64,000 nucleotides of DNA, taken from NCBI RefSeq assembly GCF_019925205.1, contig NC_083564.1, positions 11,475,491-11,539,490 of the forward strand, given 5' to 3'. Origin of the DNA: Metopolophium dirhodum. Taxonomy: Eukaryota > Arthropoda > Insecta > Hemiptera > Aphididae. This document shows positions 38,463 to 50,000 of this stretch, one piece after another. Numbering within the stretch: the stretch's first letter is position 1; each line of letters begins with the position of its first letter. The notes under the pieces were generated by a model. It was not told where the DNA came from. It worked only from the letters and a program-made list of their open reading frames with translations, and did no database searches. The translations under genes and the position numbers were made by a program.

Positions 38463-40481
38463 GAGCAATATTTAAAAAAAAATGGAGTAATTAACTGTAT
38501 AATACTAATATTTAAATATTAAATTTTAACCATAATAGTATTTATAGTATTTATGTATATATTGCATATTTTCAAATTTGACGCAAGTTAAAGTGCTATA
38601 AATAACCTTAGAACTTATGGTTTCTGTTATTTCTACACAGTTGTTTTTAAATAAAATTAAAAATATATACCATCAAAAAATTAATTATTATAATAAATTC
38701 ATAAGTATGACATAGTTTTTTCTTTTATACTATTATAGCTGTCTTCTAAAAATATTATTTTACATGGTAAAACGTATGAAAAGACTAGATAATAAAATCT
38801 AAAATGGACCAATACATGTAAATAACAAATTATCAGACACTAAACAAAACTAAAAAAAAATTAATGAGCTTTAAAACGATTTACCTAATATGTATCTGTA
38901 ATACCATTTAAAGTTTAAAACTATTTATTATTTATTATTTTTAAATAATAGTTTAAGACACCCTGCACTGCAGATAAATCCATTTGAAGAGCAAAAAAAA
39001 AATAATTTCAAATAAAATTATACTGTAGTATAAGCCAGAGTCTATTTATAGTATCTGTTCCAAATTTAAAAGCCCAAACAATTATTAACTCTAATAAGTT
39101 CATTAATAAAGGATTGTTCAGAGGTCTCTAACTGTTAAAGTTAAGAAATATCTATTAAAAGAAAATAACTTGAGTTCAATATATAAAAAAAATTGGGAGA
39201 GGAGCCACAGTCCTCTTCTCAACTTCTTCATATATCATATTCAAGTTCAATTTTGTTTATACTTTAGGCCGAAGCTTATCCCATGTGACCTCCGAGTCTC
39301 ACCATTCATTAATGAACTTAATAAACTTAATATTTCAATGAGCTAAAAATTGCAATATAATACATATTATAGACATGTACCCATGCAAAAGGTACTAATA
39401 GTAATGTACCTACTTATTCAATTCATAATTTTGGTTATGTTTTTCTTTTTCCTTTTTAACTGCATCATTGCCCTGCGAGGACCCAGATCTCTTCCCATTT
39501 TTTTTTTGTTCACATTTTAAAGTTACCTAATTGTAAAAGTAATATCAGAAAATAAACAAAAATCAATTATTTTTTTTTTTTTAAAATAATGTGGATTAAC
39601 ATTTTTTCTAAATTCAAGCAGAAAAACTTATTAGGAATCTATCACTTATGTGTTATGAGGAATGTTGTGTTTAATTTCAAACCTCTTGCAACTTTGCGTT
39701 ACCCTGGAGGTTTATATATACCACAACGTCAACTTTGCAAGTGCATCAAATAAAACCAAATAGTATAAATGACAATATGCGACACACAACGATAAGAATA
39801 GCTGCTATTGCCCTGAAAAAAACGTAGTGGTTGCCTAACATATATTGTGTGTCACAGGGTAGTCGCTTAATATTATAATTAAATACTTGGTTTTATATTG
39901 ATATTTTGAATTATTCAGAATTTGCACGAATTCATATTAAATGAAAATATGGAAGTGAGCATGCTTAGTGAAACACAATGTATATTTAATATGTAGGTAC
40001 TATGTACACCATACCCACTGTTACAATGTACCTAACTATTTCAAAATCTATAATTTAATGCACTTGAAAGTTGAATTTATTTTGCACCAGTTTTGTGATA
40101 ATATTGGTATTTCATTTAATATTGATGAAAATAGAATATTTTACTTTGGGGGTTCTTTCGTGGCCTAGATATCAGAGTACTAATATGAATATAGCTGCGC
40201 ATGACGAAAATTGCTTCTCGGGTAGACCAGTGCATGTAATTTATTTATTTTAATATTGAGATGTAGTCATCGGCACTCGACCATAATAATTGAGCGTCGA
40301 TCACTTTCAAATACAACATCATAGGTTTCTCGTCGTTTTCATCCTACACAGATAATAAATAATACAATTGTAATGATAAACTAACTGTGAATTAAAATTA
40401 GAGTTTTGATAAAAACAAATTGAAATGTCGTCTTTGATGTGTATACATATTATATATAATATTGGCACGATTATAATGATG

Positions 40482-40500
<19 letters not shown>
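38463..40500. other. Gene-free stretch downstream of the myosin gene
   Basis: No supportable gene. It contains a weak GC hairpin at about 39191-39220 (gagaggagccacagtcctct) and a decayed inverted repeat ending in 'gacacacaa'/'ttgtgtgtc' (39781/39846). Confidence 0.5.
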
Positions 40501-40517
<17 letters not shown>

Positions 40518-40518
40518 T
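40483..40518. repeat. (AAT)n microsatellite
   Basis: About twelve trinucleotide units, lying beyond the 3' end of the myosin gene. Confidence 0.95.
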
Positions 40519-40538
40519 AAAACAATAAAACATAATAA

Positions 40539-40643
40539 TTTATTACATCGTAGTTAATTCCTTTTAAATAAATCCTATATAGACAATTAAAACTTAAAAT
40601 ACTTATAATGGCATATCATGATAAATATAGATATATATTTATT
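40539..40643 (-). terminator. Candidate polyadenylation signals of the myosin gene
   Basis: AATAAA hexamers on the minus strand lie at 40638-40643 and 40539-40544, 280-390 bases past the stop codon. Either would give a plausible 3' UTR. In such A+T-rich DNA chance matches are frequent. Confidence 0.35.
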
Positions 40644-40923
40644 ACTTAAATATAAAATTATATTTCGATTGACAGGAATGAAAAACATAAATTTGTACTA
40701 GAACGTATTCTATATATATATATATATAGCACAGTTAGTTAACAGTTATATTATTAGGAAAGGCATTTTTTCGTCAGCATATATAATATATAATTTTTTA
40801 CACTAGAAATTCAACAATCAATATTAATATAATACATTGGAAGAATATAAATTAAGGTTTGATCATAAGTTTCGTGTTTGAGCATCGTTCACCTCAACGT
40901 CTAAATTAAGGGGGGAAAGGATG

Positions 40924-41081
40924 TTAGATAGCGACGGGCCTCGGTTTCAGCTCCAAAAATTGGAATGGCACGTCCAGACTTCTGTTACAGTGCTCGACGA
41001 CCAGGTGTCCTCTCCTGTTGGACGTACCCACCACAATGACAGCGTCGCCTTTTATCAGCGTGACGTCACAGTTTCCTTCTT
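40924..41081 (-). CDS. dachs: dachs last exon: compact SH3-like C-terminus
   Basis: It encodes the last 52 residues, including DVTLIKGDAVIVVGTSNRRG and DVPFQFLELK, and ends in KPRPVAI and a TAA stop. The beta-strand-rich pattern with 'VPFQFLEL' near the end resembles the last strands of an SH3 domain. Confidence 0.88.
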
Positions 41082-44000
41082 CTGAAAATCCAATCGTTAC
41101 AAAATTTTAGTAATTTGTTTTTTTATTTAAGTCGGTATAATATGTACCAGGAAAAGATTTTTTCATGATACGGCTTTGCGGATATCCCATTTTCGTGTTA
41201 CCGGATATCGTATACGACCGACTTGGAGGTAACGGCGGTGGTCTTTCCTGGAAAATAAAAATATTACGTTATCGACAGTTACTTTCAACTCGATTATAAC
41301 CGGTAATTGCCTGTTTAGTTATAGTTAGTTTTAAATGTGTACATATTATGTAATGACGTGTCACGTGTACCTACTGATTATGGAAACCTAGGGAATTTTA
41401 CGTTACTTTTTAACCAACGGAAATTCAGTTACCAAGATCTAATGTTGGACAATGGACAGAAACGTAACGAAAGTAACGTTTGTTTGTAACGAGTTACTTA
41501 CTTAATTTCGTTTGATTTTTTTCTAAGTAACGAACACATAAAGATAAAATTATTTTTGATAAGTAATTAGTAAAATATAACACGTTACAGTTTTAAGTAT
41601 TCGCTATCGATAATAAATGGGAAAAATAATAATACTATTACTATACATTTCTGTAACGGGTACCTACTACCTATCTATATTATTTTAAATTTAATTCATC
41701 ACATTAATATTTACTTGCACTGTACTTCTTAATTCTTCTAAATAAAATATTATCTATATTTACGGTTTTACACTTATAATTATACTTAGGTTAGGCTGGT
41801 GTTTGATTAACGATTGATAAGAACTTAGAGTACCTAATAATATTATACCCTTGTACTGATATTTTTTATAATATGAAAGCAAGAAAAGAAAGTTACTTTT
41901 CATATAAGAAATTATAGTACAACTGTACTTAAGTAACGAATAAATAAATTTTTTTCAAAAGCAATTTACCAAAAACCACGAGTTTATATGCTACCATATT
42001 TTCTCATTAATGTTAAAATCTAATCATAATTTATTGCAAGTTAAGATGAAAAGATGTGTCGGTCAAACGTTTAGTACCTACGGATTGAAAAAAACCGCGG
42101 TTTATTGTCGATTTAATAAAACTAAGCTAACAAAATATTACGTTTAGCTTGACAGCAAAAAATTATTATTATAAATGCCAATAAATAAATACATCTCAAA
42201 AGCAATAAAAATGTTTTGAAAAGAAATATTGTCAGCACATTATAACATAAATAAATATAGTTTAAATACGTGAGGTCTTGTATAATTGCTTAAAAATATT
42301 TACCAGATTCAACCCAAATAGGTTACAAGTCTGTATTATTTTCTGATCGAACTTCTCAATTTGATCAGGAGGAGGTGTTCCCGTGATGGGTTGTGGCCTG
42401 GGTCTAGTCAAAGTCGCTGTGCCGCTGTTGGTTATTCCGGCGTTGGGAACTTGACTACCAGAAGTCATTTTCCTTCCACCCATACCCATTTTGTTATTAA
42501 GACCTATAATTTAGATGAAATAAAATTATTAGTTAAGTTTAAAAGTGTGCGCATATACGCTTCTAACTTTATATAACTAACTGAGAAAATTAAAAAATAA
42601 GATATCATGTGCAAAAAAATCTAACGATAATAATATTAAGGTTGTTACGATAATAATAATAATAATTTATTATTTCATCAAAAATTAAAAAAAAACATAA
42701 TTAACATGCATGTAATACATGTAATAGTGGTAATGGAGTTCTACTATTCTAAACTCTGTACTCATCATGTATCAGAAATTATTTGACAATCGTATACAAC
42801 ACGAAATATTGATACCGTGACCGATGACTAATATTATCGAACTAGTAAGTTGTGTGTTCAGCAGTTTCATAAATTCTTAGATAATATTAATATTGATATT
42901 GGTACAGTAAATGACGGACGGAATATCCTGAAAAACATGCTATTAAGTTACACTTAAAAAATAATCAAACTGGCTCACGTACATTGTACAATCGGGTTGG
43001 ACACTTGTTGCATTTGCATCATGACTCGTTTGGTGCCCGGCCATTTTCTTCTGGTCCTCCAGCTCCTCCACGTGCACTGTATCAGTACAGCCGCATTATG
43101 ATGAGTCTGCCATCGGAGTTTTTCCAGATGTTGCCTTACCCCTTCGCTGGAACACGAAAAATTACACAAGCGTGTCGTCAGTATTTATATTATATAAGGA
43201 GTGGTGGACGTGTGATGTGTGGACTATGGACAGTATCATATATTCATATTATACATTAATATTTATGAAATTACGATAGAAAAGGCGATATTGCACTAAA
43301 TAACATTTTGTCATCCCAAGCTTATAGTGAGTGGTTTTTCCAATCAAAATATTGTGTTGGTCCAACCATAAATTATATTTATTATGTTAAGTTACTGCAG
43401 GGACTATATTTTAATGATATAGAATTCTTTAATCTTGATGTATTTACACAATTTTGTCAACCGAACGAACGAATATATAAGTAAATGAATGGTAACTGTG
43501 ATGTAATGGTATGTTGATGTAATGTAATGGTAAATATGAATTTTGGAGCTCTGCTACGATTTGGGATATCCCCTCAGCTCGCTCTATGACAAGTGGCGCC
43601 ACACTCTGCGAGGAAACGTGCGACGCGCGTGCGTAAAACATGTGTAAAGCAAATATTCACCTGAGGAAGACGTGTCTCTTGCCAAAAGCCCAACTCATGC
43701 TCACTTCGCTCTGCTTCGTGTCAATTTTGTCCTCGATGCATTTCAATATCAGGTGACAGTCTTCGGTCGCTCGGTCGTCCGTCCGCAAGAGTTTGTTGAA
43801 AGGTGCAAGCATTTTATACCTCAGGTTGAACGCCTTGTACCGCATCCGATGCGGATAACCTGGTGAAAAAAAAATTTCGTTATAACTGCAGCACGTGATT
43901 AATTCGATAACCGTTGTGTTATAGTGTATCTATTATCGCAGACTTACCTCCCGCCATCAGATTGACCGTTTCCAGAACTTGCAACGACCGTATCTGTCGC

Positions 44001-47000
44001 ATGACTACCGCTCTGTCGAACCTGTCTGGGGTCTCAGTTGAGTTCGCCTTGATGCAACGCACGAAATGTGGTCGGGCATGCACGAGCGATCTTAGCAAGT
44101 TGTCCAGCCGCGTGTGGAAGTCTTGAGTCAACGTCGACACGGGTTCGTTGCCGTTTAAACTGGAAAAATCAATGATTTTATTGGCTACAGATTTTTAGTT
44201 CAATCTAACACAGAATTATCGATCTCAGAACGATAAAAACATAATATATTTTAGTCTCATATAGTAGGTGTATAAATATATAATATTATTATATAATTGA
44301 TATTCGGGAGGAGCGGACATTTTTTCGATAGATTTATGCAAAGGGATGCAATTATGTATAAAAAATCCCGAACATATTAATTAATCAATACACGTATAAT
44401 ATTATATCATATATTATTTTCCTTCAATAATAAATTAGATCTAGTTCAAATTCTGATTTTTGGAACTTTTAAATATATATAACTACATAAGCAGCAGCTT
44501 GGTAATACCAACTTATTTTTTTTAAATGGGAATCGCCCACTTTTACTCAGAGTATTGTCAATCGGAAGATATTTGATATCTTATACTTGTATTTTTTTTT
44601 TCGGAGGTTAGTATAGAGATGAGCACCTAAAGACAAGTGGTTTATACAAAGAGTTGACCAATTTGTATACCGCATACTCAACAACAAGTATTATCGTTAA
44701 AAAATTAAATCGTTAAATTTTCTTATTGGCTAGCGACATCAGTCGGACAAACGAAAAACTACGACCATCGGCGCAATACATATTTTTGTTTTTGTAGCAT
44801 TTGTGTGCTATATACCATTACCTTAGATAATAACTAATAAGCGTTTTATTTTTTTTGCCCGAAATATTATGATATAGTATAACTGAATTTAAACACTTAT
44901 TTGTGACATAGAATGATGACATCATATTTAACTTACAGATCGGAATGCGAAGTCGGTGATATTCGAAATTTTATTCCTCTTGGTACTGTTTCTATGCTGT
45001 ATAACGCTTTCAGCTCGCTCCCGAACAGATGCGTGGCGAAACCGAACGAACACGACTGCTTGTGGAAAACGGACACTAAATCGTCCGGCACTACGTCTTT
45101 GTTAGTTTCTGAAATATATTACAAAATATTTATTCGTCGGATCGTAATACATTATACATTTTCATATTCCTATACGATTTATTTCAATTAAAAAAGGTTT
45201 GGAAATCTTAGTATTTTAGGTATCTTCAAATTTAACAGAAGTTATATTATATTATTATTGTTACTTACGCAAATACATACATAACAGTTACATGTAAATA
45301 TTATGTAATACAGGCACCGACCCGGGAAAAATAATTTTTTTAAAAATGGTGGGCAAGTGTGTACCGCTCTGCTGTGCATTAGGTGTAGTATGGGTGCAAT
45401 AAAGGATCTTTGTTTTTTGTAAATTAAATTTTCTTCCATTAAAATTTAGGATATCAGTTTAAGTTTTAAATGATTCATGATTTGATATGGGCGAAAAATG
45501 TATAATTTTTTTCAGGAGGAATGTTTAATGATATGTACTTACTCATTATTTAAGTATTATACATATGACAATAGTAACCATATTTTTAAAGTAACCATTC
45601 TATACCTAGGAAATCCGAAGCGTCATACACGACCCTGCCGGCGAAATGTTGTATACCGAATGACCTCTGGTCCACTGACTTGGGTTCAAAAAGTCTTGGG
45701 TTGTTTCTGTGCTGAGACTTCACTTTTCTCAAATACAGCTCCACAGATCCGTTGATGGAACACTCGACGTCCAACATACTCAACAGGCCGGTTCTCTAAA
45801 AAAAAAAAAAGTTATATAAGTTATTAAGTATATAATATGTAAGACCGGACAAGTAAATCATATATTTTTATTGAGTTGACTGTTTTTTTCTTCTATTTAT
45901 TTAACAAATACACTTTTACTTATAGATTTTACCTACACCTATATCACCCATATAGAATACTCAATTTCTGCATAGTGTATGTGTTATTATTATATTATTT
46001 AAAATCTTACACAGTATAATGTTTATTATATATAGGAAAAATGCAAAATATATTTCTCTAATAATGAGTTATGACTGATGAGAATTCAAAATTCAATTTA
46101 AATTGAGCAATTGAAAAATGATTGAGTTAGTTTATACCAACGCGGGTGGGTCAAATAAGTTAAGTTAGTGCAATGAGTTAATATACCAAGATCAATTAGA
46201 TTTAATACGTTAACTCGTTCATGTGGGCAGCCTCAATATGAGATAAGTTGTTTCGACAAGAAATGTACAAGTACAAAAAACTTTGTTTACTCACCAATGA
46301 CGATATGAGATCGATGCAGGGAACGTTGTCGACGTAATCGACTTCCACATCGCAGTGTATCCCCTCGTCGCGACAGGATTCGATGCTGGATTTGAATATG
46401 TGCGTATTGTAGAAATGCTGCATCGTCTCGGCACAAAGGTTGATGCACAGGTGTTCGAGTTGACTAGGCTGTACAAGTCGAGACATGGTGGTTATTATTA
46501 TATGCTTGTGCCTGGTTAGTAGGTTGGGTTAGGTTGGATGTCCCGCGGTCGGTTTTTATTTGTTTATTTTATTATATAGGCGTAGTCTTTGTGCAAGACG
46601 TTTTGAAAAGGATTACCCAACGAATAGTGATAGATGAGTAAAGTTGTCACTAAGAAACTAAACCATTTTATTCAATAAATTTGTTGTTTTTATATTGTTA
46701 TGTTGACTAAAACCGTCATTTATATTAAGTCAGACATAAAATATTAAACCAAGTTTTAATTATTTTTTTTAAAAAAATCGTTTTATACAAACGTAATTAA
46801 TAATTATTACTTCCTATTCAACCTAAGAAAACCATAAACTCGCAATTTATTCCAGGACGTAATACGCGTAATAATCGACACTCGTTCGTTCTTGTGGAGC
46901 TACTAATTACTATATTACCTACGTATGTCGTATATGTAGCGATGAGACCTCAAATACGGCGAAGATGATTTCGTCATCAAATGAAAAATTCGGTGTTCAT

Positions 47001-50000
47001 ATTATGCATGTTTACATACTGTATCGAAATTGTATCACTACGTACCTTTGGCTCTTCGAACCCGAACATGTCCAAGATTCCGATGGACCCGTCCGTGGCG
47101 TGCCTAGCGATGTTTACGGCGTTGTTGAGCGCGGCCATGGACTTGCTCGACTTGGAACCGGCCGTGCCGATGGTGGACGCGTGCTGACTGGCCACCTCGG
47201 CCTGGTTATGAACCGAATCGTTGGAGTCGCTACTCAACGTGCCCAACGTCGAACCCAGTCGTTTCAGACTGTTCGCCCGGCGCACGATGGTCGCCACGGT
47301 CCTGCAGTACAACGCTTTGGCCAGAGAGTCTCTTATCGAATTGGCCTGTGGAGCAAGAAAAAAATATATGCATAAGTCAAAAGCCAGTACTTTGAATTTT
47401 TAAGATTAAATTAGGTAGTTTTTTCTTAGTTTTCTACTACACATCATACTATGTAATTTGCAACAAGACATAATACAATTAAAATAAGAATTTGTAAAAA
47501 TAATCAACGATCAGTGCTTATATACAATTCAAAAAAGTTATTGTCTATATACACCGATTTATATTCAGTTTGAAAAACATATAAAACTCGTTACCTAATA
47601 AAATTCAGTGACGAATCTAAATCCGTGTATACAATTTAAATAGGATCGTTTCATTAACGTCATAATGCCGTATACTGAATCGTGCTGAATAAAACGATAC
47701 CATTCTATGAATTATTTCGGTGGACTTACTGTGTTGGCGTCGCAAGTGGTTTTTATCAGTTGGGTGTTCCCCCGAGTAGTTTCGGAATGTGTCCTGGTGG
47801 TGATGCCACGGAAGAGCGACGGGAACGTGATGCCCAGTAGCCGGGCTACCGACGCCAATTCGGTCTCACCTTTGGCCACCACCTCGCCAGACCCGTTGTC
47901 CGCGAAATTGACGTTGCCTAAAAGCAGTACCGCGGCCAGAACCCTCACCACGTCCATGAACGGAATGCCGAGGAGACCTTTGCGAACGGAAAACATGCCA
48001 TATTATAACGTAATGATGAGTACGGTTAACATGGTTTGGCTTTTGTTATTAAACGTTGTATCCGCATGGACACGTGGTTATTAAGAGCAGTGGACACATA
48101 CCTAGGCACGACTTCCACGACTGAAATCTAATCGCGTCTTCGGCTTCGTCCTGTCTGGTGTCGCCCTGCATCAGGTACTGGAGGTTAGTCGGCGAATATC
48201 CTTCCAAGTTTAATTTCACTGAAAGGTTAGAAAGTAAACGATGGTTTAGTACAATATGAATAATATTCTTTAACTGGCTGCGAAGGTAATAATGACATAT
48301 TAATAGGTATATTATATCATAATATACGAGGACCTTCGTATAATATGACCCACCTCTTTCTTCCTGAGATAGGCCGGCCAACATCTGGTAAAATATATGA
48401 TAGTTCTTTTCGTTTGGCAGCGGATGTACTACTCGGGTCTGGTCCAAGAAATAACAGTGTATCTTAGTCCTGTACAAAGCACCGTCGGTCACCTGTACTT
48501 CGATAAAATGACCCTGAAAATAATATGTCACAGACCGTTAGGTATATATAAAACGATTTTTGAACGAACTTTTTGTCCCACAAATTTAAACACCATAATA
48601 TTATGTGGCAGTAGTACAATGATCATTGAATACAATAAAAGTTTTGAAGTAGTTTGAAATTAGGTCTTTATGTATACTTAAAAATGTAAAAAATCGTCGA
48701 ACAAATTCAAGCGTGAAAATCATCTGATTACATACGCATAGGTATATTATATTATTATATTTATCATCAGTTACGATTGAGTTTGAGTCATTATATAGAG
48801 TTGATACATTTAACGGGAAACGAAGTGCACGGGATCAGCTATATTATTATATTTATCATCACTTACGATTCGACTGGATTCCGAGTTTGAAGACGTCTTT
48901 GCGGATCCCAATGACCTAAGAACTGTGAACGCAGCGGCCAGATGTTTGAAAGCATCCGTTTCGGGTCCACCTCCGGCCACGTCGAACAACTGTCTCAACA
49001 GCAACATCGAAGCGTACGTCTTACCGGAACCACTAACACCTTAAAACAAAAGTCCCGTCTTCACAATAATGTTGTAAAAATATTTCCGTGTACAATAGGT
49101 ACGGATAGGTACGTGCGTGATATTTATATTTTCATCGTATAGGCAGGTATTTAAAGGTTCAGTGGAAATTAAAAAGTGATGTGCCCTTGTGCGGAGTCGA
49201 TATTAAGTTTATAATAACGTCAGGCATCAATAAACAATAATATGCTAACCAGAAAGTATGATGGCCTGCGGATATCCGGATTCAGTCTGTTGTCTGACCG
49301 CGTCCAGAATGACCTTGTGCAACTTGAAGTCTAGCGTGGCGCCTCTCATACTGGTGAGCGTCATCGGGTTGCCGATGTCTTTGTATGAGTTCATGCACAA
49401 CAGAATAGGTCCCACATTTGTCTGCAACACAAAAAATTAAACTTCAAGTTTATTTTCTTTTAAATATGCTTCGAGAATAGGTAGTGAAAAAAATCATTTT
49501 AAATTCTACCGGTCGGAAAAACGACCGAGGTTCGTGTGTTTTCGTCCGACGAACGTCATAATATTTTGTATTCGAAAGAAATAGTTGAATAAATCGGAAT
49601 GTAATATTATTACAACTATAGTTGGAATTTAAAGTTCCTGATCAACTCGCTGAAAAACGAGTAATTCCACGCTACGGTAGAGACAGATTATATTATAATA
49701 TGATACGACAATATTATACGCGTGTGTAAAGTATATTTGTAAGTAATAACTAAAAAGTAAACATAGGATGTTGATGACTTTTGCATTTATTTTCCTTTCA
49801 TCCTATAAAATGCTAGCTTAGCTAAAAATTTGTTTCATGTTTTTTCGATTCAGAATATCCTAAAAATAATTTGCATTTTTAGGCGTTTTTAGCTATAAAT
49901 GCATTTTTTTGTTTTTAATGTACTTTTATTATATTTTCAGGTCAGTTTTTCATATTATAGGTAATTTTTTCTAGTTTTTGTACAATTTTGCAATCTTTTC

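Noticed and set aside
39110..39346. 79-codon plus-strand frame without a start
   Set aside because: No recognisable motif; length is not exceptional for chance, though a decayed element cannot be excluded.
40319..40525. Open frame with a poly-isoleucine run
   Set aside because: It is the translation of the (AAT)n microsatellite.
42977..42982. Alternative donor for the IQ exon (gtgagc)
   Set aside because: It would leave phase 2, which does not join to the next exon; gtacgt four bases earlier in the transcript gives the needed phase 1.
46965..47375. 136-codon plus-strand frame across a dachs exon
   Set aside because: Antisense shadow of the minus-strand exon 47046-47345, whose product is clearly a myosin motor.
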